From NCBI GenBank assembly GCA_017615405.1, contig JAGAAE010000171.1:1-7082 (forward strand): a stretch of DNA of 7,082 bases, written 5' to 3'. Below are positions 1 to 5,380 of this stretch, piece after piece (position 1 is the first letter of the stretch; each line of letters starts with the position of its first letter). A program made the position numbers and the translations under genes. Origin of the DNA: Clostridia bacterium (GTDB lineage Bacteria > Bacillota > Clostridia > Oscillospirales > Acutalibacteraceae). The notes under the pieces are model-generated. The model saw nothing but the letters and a program-made list of their open reading frames with translations, ran no database searches and was not told where the DNA came from.

Positions 1-860
1 CCGATATCGCAAAGTGACAAGTGCTCAAATTCGACCCCTCTTTCGGGGTAGGTCAGCGCATATTGGATTGGTATCTTCATATCGGGTGTCCCGAGCTGGG
101 CGATCACCGCACCGTCGGACAGTTCGACCGCCGAATGTAGGACGCTCTGCCTATGCACCACGACCTCAATATCAGAGGGTGCAACACCGAAAAGATGAAC
201 CGCCTCGATGACCTCAAGTCCCTTGTTCATAAGGGTCGCCGAGTCAACGGTGATCTTTTTGCCCATAGACCAGTTCGGGTGTTTAAGGGCGTCTTTTACC
301 GTGACGGATTTCAGCTCGTCACGGGTTTTTCCGAAAAACGGTCCGCCCGACGCCGTAAGTATTATCTTTTTAAGGCTGCCCTCAGGGGCGCCCTGAAGCG
401 ACTGAAATATTGCCGAATGTTCGCTGTCGACCGGGAGAAGTTTTACCCCTTTTTCGGCGATCATTTTCTTGACTATCTCGCCGCCCGTTACAAGGGTCTC
501 CTTGTTGGCAAGCGCGATATCCTTTCCGGCATCTATCGCCGCAAGGGTGCTTTCAAGCCCGGCAATACCGACGATGGCGCAAAGAACGATATCCCCTCTG
601 CCGGAAGCGACTGCGTTTACGCCCTCTTTCCCGGATAGCACACGGATATCGGTGTCTTTAAGGGCGATTTTAAGTTTTTCCGCCGCCGCCTCGTCATAAA
701 GCGCAACGGTCAAGGGCTTAAACTCCCTTGCCTGACGTTCGAGAAGTTCCGCGTTGCTTCCCGCGGCAAGCCCCGTCACCTTTATTCCGAGTTTTCGGGC
801 GACCTCCAGACTCTGCGTTCCAATTGACCCGGTCGAGCCGAGAACGGTTAGTTCCTTCAT
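1..860 (-). CDS. dxr: 1-deoxy-D-xylulose 5-phosphate reductoisomerase, C-terminal end missing (off window)
   Basis: Cytosolic enzyme that rearranges and reduces 1-deoxy-D-xylulose 5-phosphate to 2-C-methyl-D-erythritol 4-phosphate with NADPH, the first committed step of the MEP isoprenoid pathway. The frame is open from the ATG at 860 to the window edge, giving 286 full codons; the family is usually about 380-400 residues, so roughly the last 100 are outside. Visible motifs are the dinucleotide-binding GSTGSIG (residues 8-14), LANKETLV (117-124), the metal-binding D145 and E147 in PVDSEHSA, TASGGPF with S171, HPNW with H194, and S207, N212, K213 and E216 in the SATLMNKGLEVIEA stretch. These match the known substrate and metal ligands of the E. 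coli enzyme. The start overlaps the cdsA stop as TGATG, and an AGGGG ribosome site lies eight bases upstream inside cdsA, so translational coupling is likely. No frameshift or missing catalytic residue is seen. Confidence 0.97.
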   Translation of the reverse strand, partial: MKELTVLGSTGSIGTQSLEVARKLGIKVTGLAAGSNAELLERQAREFKPLTVALYDEAAAEKLKIALKDTDIRVLSGKEGVNAVASGRGDIVLCAIVGIAGLESTLAAIDAGKDIALANKETLVTGGEIVKKMIAEKGVKLLPVDSEHSAIFQSLQGAPEGSLKKIILTASGGPFFGKTRDELKSVTVKDALKHPNWSMGKKITVDSATLMNKGLEVIEAVHLFGVAPSDIEVVVHRQSVLHSAVELSDGAVIAQLGTPDMKIPIQYALTYPERGVEFEHLSLCDI

Positions 861-1696
861 CAAATTACCCCTGAAATCATAAACATATACAAAACCGGCG
901 CGATAAGGAGCATACTGTCAAAACGGTCGAGTATACCGCCGTGACCCGGGATAAGATTGCCATAGTCCTTGATCCCGGCGCGCCTTTTTATGATGGAGGC
1001 GAAAAGATCGCCTATCATTCCGATAATACAAAGCGGTATCGTGATCCCGAGGGTCACGACAAGGTTGCCCATATTGCCGTAACAGGCGGCAAGGATAAGC
1101 GATACGACAAGGCTCGCGGCGATACCGCCGAGCGATCCTTCGACCGTCTTTTTCGGGCTTATTTCGGGGCAGAGTTTATGCTTGCCGAAGAAACTTCCGA
1201 TAAAATACGCGCCCGTGTCGCAGATCGACGCGAAATTGATAAGCAGCAATAAATAGTATATTCCCGGATAGAATGAAATAATACCGCCGAGATATGAAAA
1301 AGCATAGGACAAAACGAACGGAAATGCGGTAAATCCGAGAATACGCTCAAGCGTAAAATCCTTCTGTTTATAAAGGGTGACAGAAACCGCGACAACGACG
1401 TATAAAACGCTCAGATACAGCGGCGAGCGATCAAGAAGATCGGCAAATCTTCCCTTGTAGGACGCAAAAATGCTTTTATCGAGCAAAAGCGTCATCAAAA
1501 CGCCGTAAACGGAGGGCATCAGGCAAACGCCTATTCCCTTTATCCCGAGAGCGTTGTGGATAAGTTCGTAAATCGCGAGCGCCGTCAGGACGGCGATAAA
1601 AGCGGTTATGACTGCCGGCGCCCAAAGTTTTCCGACAACTATCGCCGAAACCACTATTGCTATCATAACGGCAGCTGAAATTATTCTTGTTTTCAT
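860..1696 (-). CDS. cdsA: Phosphatidate cytidylyltransferase (CDP-diglyceride synthase)
   Basis: Integral membrane enzyme that joins CTP and phosphatidic acid to form CDP-diacylglycerol, the precursor of phosphatidylglycerol, cardiolipin and related phospholipids. The protein has 278 residues, a normal length, and is mostly hydrophobic with about seven or eight predicted membrane segments, beginning with residues 5-22 and 26-45. The family signature is complete near the C-terminus: KRRAGIKDYGNLIPGHGG followed by ILDRFDS (237-261). Upstream are CDTGAYFIGS (159-168) and ISPKKTVEGSLGG (179-191), the conserved cytoplasmic regions thought to bind metal and CTP. The ATG is preceded by AGAAGGG at eight bases' spacing, inside the 15-base gap after uppS. 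The stop codon overlaps the dxr start. The position between uppS and dxr matches the conserved Firmicute cluster and supports the assignment. Confidence 0.97.
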   Translation of the reverse strand: MKTRIISAAVMIAIVVSAIVVGKLWAPAVITAFIAVLTALAIYELIHNALGIKGIGVCLMPSVYGVLMTLLLDKSIFASYKGRFADLLDRSPLYLSVLYVVVAVSVTLYKQKDFTLERILGFTAFPFVLSYAFSYLGGIISFYPGIYYLLLLINFASICDTGAYFIGSFFGKHKLCPEISPKKTVEGSLGGIAASLVVSLILAACYGNMGNLVVTLGITIPLCIIGMIGDLFASIIKRRAGIKDYGNLIPGHGGILDRFDSMLLIAPVLYMFMISGVI

Positions 1697-1711
1697 AACG
1701 TTTTCCCTTCT

Positions 1712-2434
1712 TTAAACGCCGCCGTATCTGCGGTTTCGCTTGTTATAGTCCTCTATCGCCATATCGAGGTGTTTCGGCTTGAAATCGGGCCAGAGGATAT
1801 TCGAAAACCAATACTCCGAATATGCCGCCTGCCATATAAGGTAGTTTGAAAGGCGGTATTCGCCACTCGGTCTTATGATAAAATCCGGGTCGGGCATACC
1901 CGCGGTGTAGAGATTTTCGCTTATGGTCTCTTCGGTCACGTCTTCGGGTCGTATTCCCTTTGCGATGATCTTTTGCACCGCCTTAACTATCTCGTCGCGA
2001 CCGCCGTAATTAAGGGCGATGTTAAGGTGCATACCGGTAGCGTTTTCGCTTTCCTTTTCGGCGTCGGCGATAAGGATCTTTATATCCTCGTCAAGCGCCG
2101 AAATATCGCCGATGAATTTGACCTTTATGTTCTCGTCCTTGAAGTTTTTGGCGTCCTTTAAATAGTCCCTTAAAATGTTCATTATATTTTTGACCTCTTC
2201 GGGGGGACGCTTCCAGTTTTCGGTCGAAAAGGCATAGACCGTCATATATTTTAGTCCTATTTTGTTGCCGTATCTCGCGATCGTTTTGAAGTTTTTGGAG
2301 CCTGCGGCGTGACCCGCCGTTCGGGGGAGCGAGCGCCTTTTTGCCCAGCGCCCGTTGCCGTCCATTATTATCGCGATATGCTCGGGCAGGCGGTCAAAAT
2401 GCTTTTCTTTTTTAAAAAAAGCCAAAGTTATCAC
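1712..2434 (-). CDS. uppS: Isoprenyl transferase (undecaprenyl diphosphate synthase)
   Basis: Cytosolic cis-prenyltransferase that extends farnesyl diphosphate with isopentenyl diphosphate to make undecaprenyl diphosphate, the lipid carrier for peptidoglycan and other wall polymers. Numbered from the outermost start, the hallmarks are MDGNGRW (24-30) with the catalytic aspartate D25, RTAGH with H42, YAFSTENW (67-74), LNIALNYGGRDEI (137-149), and RPSGEYRLSN (188-197) with the diphosphate-binding arginines R188 and R194, followed by E207 in AYSEYW. The length, about 240 residues, is normal. The start is uncertain. The outermost candidate is a GTG at 2434 with no good ribosome site. A TTG at 2425 has AAGGTGAT just upstream and would give an N-terminus MAFFKKEK, closer to Firmicute homologues. 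The longer form is reported here, but the TTG may well be the true start. cdsA follows 15 bases downstream; frr lies 145 bases upstream. Confidence 0.96.
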   Translation of the reverse strand: MITLAFFKKEKHFDRLPEHIAIIMDGNGRWAKRRSLPRTAGHAAGSKNFKTIARYGNKIGLKYMTVYAFSTENWKRPPEEVKNIMNILRDYLKDAKNFKDENIKVKFIGDISALDEDIKILIADAEKESENATGMHLNIALNYGGRDEIVKAVQKIIAKGIRPEDVTEETISENLYTAGMPDPDFIIRPSGEYRLSNYLIWQAAYSEYWFSNILWPDFKPKHLDMAIEDYNKRNRRYGGV

Positions 2435-2437
2435 CTT
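2430..2437 (-). promoter_or_regulatory. Ribosome binding site that bears on the uppS start
   Basis: On the minus strand AAGGTGAT matches the part of the ideal site AAGGAGGTGAT on either side of a missing AGG. Its AAGG core is eight bases from the TTG at 2425-2423. The site contains the alternative GTG start (2434-2432), which therefore cannot use it. This favours TTG initiation, though TTG is the rarer start codon and the match is not the canonical AGGAGG. Confidence 0.45.
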
Positions 2438-2463
2438 GTCTTATGATTTTCGGATTTTTCGAA

Positions 2464-2493
2464 AACATAAGCGCACGATGTGCGCTTTATGTT
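2464..2493 (-). other. Stem-loop in the frr-uppS gap, possible weak terminator or attenuator
   Basis: Two arms, 2464-2476 and 2480-2493, pair over 13 base pairs with one bulged base at 2488. The core is GCGCAC/GTGCGC and the loop is only three bases. On the minus strand the hairpin is followed by a short T run (TTTT, then CGAAAAA), weaker than a standard intrinsic terminator. It sits about 40 bases before the uppS start, where it could reduce read-through from pyrH-frr into uppS-cdsA-dxr or shape the 5' end of a separate transcript. The structure is seen directly; the role is inferred. Confidence 0.4.
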
Positions 2494-2540
2494 CTTAAAT
2501 ATTAAAAACGAATTAAGAATGAACAATGAATAATTATTGT
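2492..2540. repeat. AT-rich intergenic stretch with small inverted repeats
   Basis: This stretch contains TTCTTAA (2492-2498 region) facing TTAAGAA (2513-2519 region), and the perfect ten-base palindrome AATAATTATT (2529-2538). Its loosely repeated pattern (AATTAAGAATGAACAATGAA) resembles AT-rich intergenic sequence often met in Clostridia. No second copy lies in this window, so dispersed-repeat status cannot be shown. It could equally be unconstrained spacer, or hold a weak promoter for uppS. Confidence 0.2.
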
Positions 2541-2548
2541 GTCATATT

Positions 2549-2582
2549 GGCTTACTGTTGATAAGCCGTTATGAAAGGCTTA
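2549..2582 (-). promoter_or_regulatory. Three alternating six-base arms at the end of frr, possible RNA switch
   Basis: Read on the minus strand, TAAGCC (2582-2577, including the frr stop codon TAA), GGCTTA (2567-2562) and TAAGCC (2554-2549) follow one another. The middle arm can pair with either neighbour, giving two mutually exclusive hairpins with loops of nine and seven bases; the first extends to seven pairs. There is no T tract after either, so neither is a normal terminator. One hairpin would be opened by a ribosome terminating on frr. Arm identity and spacing are direct observations; a regulatory role is speculation. Confidence 0.3.
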
Positions 2583-3134
2583 TATCTCCATTATTTCCTT
2601 TTCTTTGAGGGCTTGGAGATCGTCGGCTTCCTTGCAGAATTTATCGGTAAGATTCTGGATCTTCTTCTCTCCGTCCTTTTCGTCGTCCTCGGTTATATCG
2701 TTGTTCTTTTTGAGACCCTTGAGTTTGTCGAGGGCGTCCCTTCTGATGTTGCGGATGGCGACCTTCGCTTCCTCGGCGGTCTTCTTGACCTCCTTGACGA
2801 TCTCTTTTCTGCGTTCCTCGGTGAGGGGCGGGAAATTGAGACGGATGACCTTACCGTCGTTCTGCGGATTTATGCCGATATCCGAGGTAAGGATCGCCTT
2901 TTCAATATCCTTGACGGTCGAAGTGTCCCAGGGCTGGATAACGAGCATTCTCGCTTCGGGCACCGAAACCGCCGCCATCTGCTGGATCGGGGTCGGAGCG
3001 CCATAGTAATCGACCATTATACGGTCAAGGATCGAAACGTTAGCTCTTCCGGCTCTGATCGCCTTATAGTCTCTTTCAAGCGACGAAATGGTTTTTCCCA
3101 TCTTTTCTTCGGTAACGTTAAGTAACTCTTTCAT
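2580..3134 (-). CDS. frr: Ribosome recycling factor
   Basis: Cytosolic translation factor that, with EF-G, splits the post-termination ribosome from mRNA and tRNA. The protein has 184 residues, the usual length. It begins with a helix that includes YKAIRAGRANVSILDRIMVDYYG (typical first long helix and hinge), continues with the beta-rich domain II holding TPIQQMAAVSVPEAR and IQPWD (48-70), then INPQNDGKVIRLNFPPLTEERR (88-109), and ends in the long helices of domain I, with the conserved basic patch RNIRRD (128-133, including R132). The ATG has a strong AGGAGGG site at seven bases' spacing, within the 16-base gap after pyrH. The pyrH-frr pairing is one of the most conserved in bacteria and confirms the call. 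The stop codon lies inside one arm of a possible alternating hairpin. Confidence 0.98.
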   Translation of the reverse strand: MKELLNVTEEKMGKTISSLERDYKAIRAGRANVSILDRIMVDYYGAPTPIQQMAAVSVPEARMLVIQPWDTSTVKDIEKAILTSDIGINPQNDGKVIRLNFPPLTEERRKEIVKEVKKTAEEAKVAIRNIRRDALDKLKGLKKNNDITEDDEKDGEKKIQNLTDKFCKEADDLQALKEKEIMEI

Positions 3135-3150
3135 AGGTTTTCCCTCCTGT

Positions 3151-3855
3151 TTATTTTACAAGCGTGCCGACAGGCTCGCCCTTAACGGCTCTTATGATGT
3201 TGTCCGGGTCTTCAAGATTGAAGACGAGAATATTAATATTGTTTTCCATACAAAGCGACGCTGCGGTGGCATCCATAACGTGGAGCTGCTTTTGAAGGAT
3301 CTCGTTATGGGAAAGGTTGTCGAATTTGACCGCGTCGGGGTTTTTGTTCGGGTCGCAGTCATAAACGCCGTCAACGTTGGTCGCCTTGAATATAACGTTT
3401 GCACCTATCTCGGCGGCGCGAAGAGCAGCGGCGGTATCGGTCGAGAAGAAGGGGTTGCCCGTTCCGCACCCGAATATGACGACCCTGCCCTTTTCAAGAT
3501 GACGGATCGCCTTGCTCCTGATATAAGGCTCGGCGACCTGGCGCATTTCGATCGCGGTCTGCACCCTTGCGGTAACGCCCAACTGCTCGAGCGCGTCACA
3601 AAGAGCAAGCGAATTTATCGTCGTTGCAAGCATTCCCATATGGTCGGCTCTCGTCCTGTCCATATCGCCGCTTGAACGTCCTCTCCAGAAGTTTCCTCCG
3701 CCGACTACGATGGCTATCTGAGCGCCCAGCTCGGTCGCCTCTTTGATGCGCGTGCAAATGTCGATGACCTTATCAAAATCGATTCCGGTCCCTTTTTCTC
3801 CTGCGAGCACCTCGCCCGAAAGTTTAAGTAATATTCTTTTATAGACGCTTTCCAT
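3151..3855 (-). CDS. pyrH: UMP kinase (uridylate kinase)
   Basis: Cytosolic hexameric kinase of the amino-acid kinase fold that phosphorylates UMP to UDP with ATP, supplying all UTP and CTP; in bacteria it is typically tuned by GTP and UTP. The 234-residue length is standard. Motifs in order are LLKLSGE (9-15), [11 protein letters not shown] (50-60, phosphate and UMP binding), [10 protein letters not shown] (69-78), [20 protein letters not shown] (128-147, nucleotide binding) and [10 protein letters not shown] (157-166). The start ATG is the only plausible one; its ribosome site is a weak GGGG about eight bases upstream, poorer than those of frr, cdsA or the lipoprotein gene. A strong promoter lies about 40 bases upstream, so pyrH is the first gene of this transcript. 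frr follows after 16 bases. In many Firmicutes rpsB and tsf precede pyrH; here a terminator and an unrelated lipoprotein gene do. Confidence 0.98.
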   Translation of the reverse strand: MESVYKRILLKLSGEVLAGEKGTGIDFDKVIDICTRIKEATELGAQIAIVVGGGNFWRGRSSGDMDRTRADHMGMLATTINSLALCDALEQLGVTARVQTAIEMRQVAEPYIRSKAIRHLEKGRVVIFGCGTGNPFFSTDTAAALRAAEIGANVIFKATNVDGVYDCDPNKNPDAVKFDNLSHNEILQKQLHVMDATAASLCMENNINILVFNLEDPDNIIRAVKGEPVGTLVK

Positions 3856-3890
3856 TTTTTCGACCCCGATATCTATTTTTGATTATATAT

Positions 3891-3919
3891 ATTTTACAAT
3901 ATATCTATACCGTTGTCAA
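3891..3919 (-). promoter_or_regulatory. Sigma-A promoter for pyrH-frr (and possibly uppS-cdsA-dxr)
   Basis: On the minus strand a perfect -35 element TTGACA (3919-3914) and a -10 element TAAAAT (3896-3891, five of six) are separated by 17 bases. Transcription would start near 3884, giving a leader of roughly 29 bases. The arms ATATATT and AATATAT (3887-3893 and 3898-3904) surround the -10 element, but the region is so AT-rich that this may be chance. The -35 element directly abuts the T tract of the preceding terminator. Confidence 0.85.
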
Positions 3920-3959
3920 TAAAATAAAAACGGCATAGCCGGATTAACGACTACGCCGT
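3920..3959 (-). terminator. Intrinsic terminator of the lipoprotein gene
   Basis: Arms 3948-3959 and 3930-3941 form a 12-base-pair stem (ten Watson-Crick pairs and two G-T wobbles) with a six-base loop. On the minus strand the stem is followed by TTTTTATTTTAT. It starts 15 bases after the lipoprotein stop codon. There is no T tract in the plus direction, so it acts on the minus strand and isolates the pyrH promoter from upstream transcription. Confidence 0.9.
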
Positions 3960-3973
3960 AATATGAATATATA

Positions 3974-4585
3974 CTATTCTCTTACCAGTGAAATGGGGAA
4001 CAGACTATCCGGGAACTCATATGAGGCACTTTCCCACTCTGTTATCTCAATTTCGTTCTTATCGATTACTTTGCAGACCATATATTCGTCGGGGTCTTCA
4101 AGATCATCTTCATCCTGGGCAAAAGAAATCTTCTTTCCGTCGATCTTGTAAACAGATTCAAATTGATATGCTGAAAGTGCAGAAACCATCATATCCAATG
4201 CGGAAGAAAGCTGATCAAGAGCCTCTTCGCCGGGCTCTTCGCCGTTTACTTTTTTATAGTATTCTACCACTGCAGTTTCTATGTCTTTCCTTATCTTTTC
4301 CGTATCAACGGTCATTTTTGCTTCTCCGTCATCAAATTCATAATGATATTCTATTTCAATGTCAGCATACATTTCTTTGACACTTTCATCCGTTCCTTCG
4401 GGAAGGATATCTGCCACAGGCAACTTGAATTTCCAGTTTCCCTCAATAATATTCTTAAGGTTCACGGTCTGAGAGGTTGACTCCTTTTTGGAGTCGGTGT
4501 CGTCTTCCTTACCGCCGCAGGCAGCCATAAATACAGAGCCTAACGCGATAACAAGAACAAGTAAAAGCGCGAGTTTTCTTTTCAT
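3974..4585 (-). CDS. Secreted lipoprotein of unknown function
   Basis: A 203-residue protein with a clear lipoprotein signal: MKRK, a hydrophobic stretch (residues 5-19) and the lipobox MAAC with the lipid-attachment cysteine at C23, followed by a flexible GGKEDDTDSKKESTSQT linker. It should be anchored to the outer face of the membrane. The mature part is strongly acidic, with alternating short strands such as GNWKFKL, IEYHYEFDDG, YKIDGKKISFAQ and NEIEITEW around a helical middle (about 95-130). That pattern recalls lipocalin-like or other small beta-barrel lipoproteins common in Clostridia, but I cannot name a family. The start at 4585 is chosen over the in-frame ATG at 4666 because it has AAGGAGG at eight bases' spacing and yields the signal peptide, and because the predicted promoter lies within the longer reading. 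The gene has its own promoter and terminator and looks more AT-rich than its neighbours. Confidence 0.9.
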   Translation of the reverse strand: MKRKLALLLVLVIALGSVFMAACGGKEDDTDSKKESTSQTVNLKNIIEGNWKFKLPVADILPEGTDESVKEMYADIEIEYHYEFDDGEAKMTVDTEKIRKDIETAVVEYYKKVNGEEPGEEALDQLSSALDMMVSALSAYQFESVYKIDGKKISFAQDEDDLEDPDEYMVCKVIDKNEIEITEWESASYEFPDSLFPISLVRE

Positions 4586-4607
4586 TTGTTTTTCCTCCTT
4601 AAAATCG

Positions 4608-4621
4608 GTTGTTTTAACAAC
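4608..4621. promoter_or_regulatory. Palindrome at the predicted lipoprotein transcription start, possible operator
   Basis: GTTGTT and AACAAC form perfect six-base arms around two central bases. The element starts almost exactly at the base where transcription from the promoter at 4628-4656 should begin, a common location for repressor binding. It could alternatively form a very small, unlikely hairpin in the leader. The regulator is unknown. Confidence 0.35.
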
Positions 4622-4627
4622 AAGACA

Positions 4628-4656
4628 AGTATAACATACGGTCCGGAAAATGTCAA
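4628..4656 (-). promoter_or_regulatory. Sigma-A promoter for the lipoprotein gene
   Basis: On the minus strand a perfect -35 TTGACA (4656-4651) and a -10 TATACT (4633-4628, five of six) have the ideal 17-base spacer. The predicted start is near 4621, giving a leader of about 36 bases before the ATG at 4585. Confidence 0.88.
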
Positions 4657-4691
4657 CAATCAGCATATCGAATAAAATGCGGCGATAATCC

Positions 4692-4720
4692 TTGAAATTT
4701 GCCCGATATTGTGTTAGACT
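4692..4720 (+). promoter_or_regulatory. Sigma-A promoter for the zinc-ribbon protein and hydrolase genes
   Basis: TTGAAA (4692-4697, five of six) and TAGACT (4715-4720, four of six) are separated by 17 bases, weaker than the divergent lipoprotein promoter. The inverted repeat TTAGA/TCTAA (4714-4727) overlaps the -10 element and could bind a regulator, although five-base arms may be chance. The two divergent -35 elements are 35 bases apart. Confidence 0.65.
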
Positions 4721-4749
4721 GTTCTAAAGAATAAAAAAGGAGTGTTTTT

Positions 4750-5358
4750 ATGCCTAACTTTTATCCTCAGGATATCCGTACAGGTATACCCGCGCCGGGG
4801 TTTTCCAATCGGGTCGATCACCCCGATATTTTAGCCGCCGTCAAGAAAAACCGCAAAATTGCGACGATATTCGCCTTCGTTTTCGTTCCGATCCCCTTTA
4901 TCGGTTTTTTGATCTACGGATTTATGAATGAAGATTTTGATATATCAAACGCCGCTTTATACGGCGGTATTATTTCTGCAGTATTCCTGCTTTTTGCGCT
5001 TTACGGTTTTATAAAAGAGCGTGCCAAAAACACCTATGAAGCGACCGTTATAAAGAAAAAGACCCGCCAACGCTCGCGCGACAACGATTCAAACGGAGAT
5101 TATTATACCGAATATATAACGGTCGTCAAAACTACCGAGGGCAAGAAAAAGAAGATCGTAGAGCAAGAAGGCTCGCGGATCATCGCCTATAATTATCTCA
5201 ACGAAGGCGACCGCTTTAAATATCATCCTCAATTCAGCTTTCCCTATGAACTTTACGATAAATCAAAGGCTCCGTATATCGCCTGCGTGGGTTGCGGAAC
5301 ACAAAACGCCGTCGAAGACGACAAATGTAAAAAATGCGGACTTCCGCTTTTAAAATAA
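4750..5358 (+). CDS. Two-helix membrane protein with C-terminal zinc ribbon, function unknown
   Basis: A 202-residue protein. The N-terminal 35 residues are polar, two hydrophobic segments follow (about 37-58 and 67-87) with a short acidic loop between them, and a long C-terminal part (88-202) probably lies in the cytoplasm. That part holds a basic stretch (KKKTRQRSR), a predicted strand-rich region ending in NYLNEGDRFKYHP, and a zinc ribbon with C179, C182, C193 and C196 (CVGC, ten residues, CKKC). The middle region loosely recalls small membrane proteins of the DUF2500/DUF3592 kind, in which strands end in a GD-turn; this is a weak resemblance only. Zinc ribbons of this sort are common at the ends of Clostridial membrane proteins of unknown role. 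The ATG has AAGGAG at seven bases' spacing. The hydrolase gene follows 22 bases downstream, probably on the same transcript. Confidence 0.88.
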   Translation: MPNFYPQDIRTGIPAPGFSNRVDHPDILAAVKKNRKIATIFAFVFVPIPFIGFLIYGFMNEDFDISNAALYGGIISAVFLLFALYGFIKERAKNTYEATVIKKKTRQRSRDNDSNGDYYTEYITVVKTTEGKKKKIVEQEGSRIIAYNYLNEGDRFKYHPQFSFPYELYDKSKAPYIACVGCGTQNAVEDDKCKKCGLPLLK

Positions 5359-5380
5359 TAAATCAAAGGATGAAAAATTT

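Noticed and set aside
153..638. A 161-codon plus-strand open frame opposite dxr
   Set aside because: dxr is open on the minus strand across this whole stretch with its catalytic motifs intact; the plus-strand product is basic and featureless.
1555..1563. A perfect DnaA box, TGTGGATAA, inside cdsA
   Set aside because: A single nine-base match in coding sequence is expected by chance at this scale; no cluster of boxes, AT-rich unwinding region or dnaA gene is near.
2435..2579. A separate sigma-A promoter for uppS in the gap
   Set aside because: TTGTTC and AATATT with a 17-base spacer can be picked out on the minus strand, but they match only three and four of six bases in very AT-rich sequence, so I do not list them as a feature.
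2571..3125. A 184-codon open frame on the plus strand, almost exactly opposite frr
   Set aside because: It is a mirror of frr produced by codon bias; the product has no recognisable motif, no good ribosome site, and frr itself is certain.
3088..3675. A 195-codon plus-strand open frame opposite pyrH
   Set aside because: It runs across the frr-pyrH junction antisense to two certain genes and has no supporting ribosome site or motif.
4586..4666. A longer N-terminus for the lipoprotein, starting at the ATG at 4666
   Set aside because: It would place the promoter inside the gene and bury the lipoprotein signal; the ATG at 4585 has a strong AAGGAGG site.
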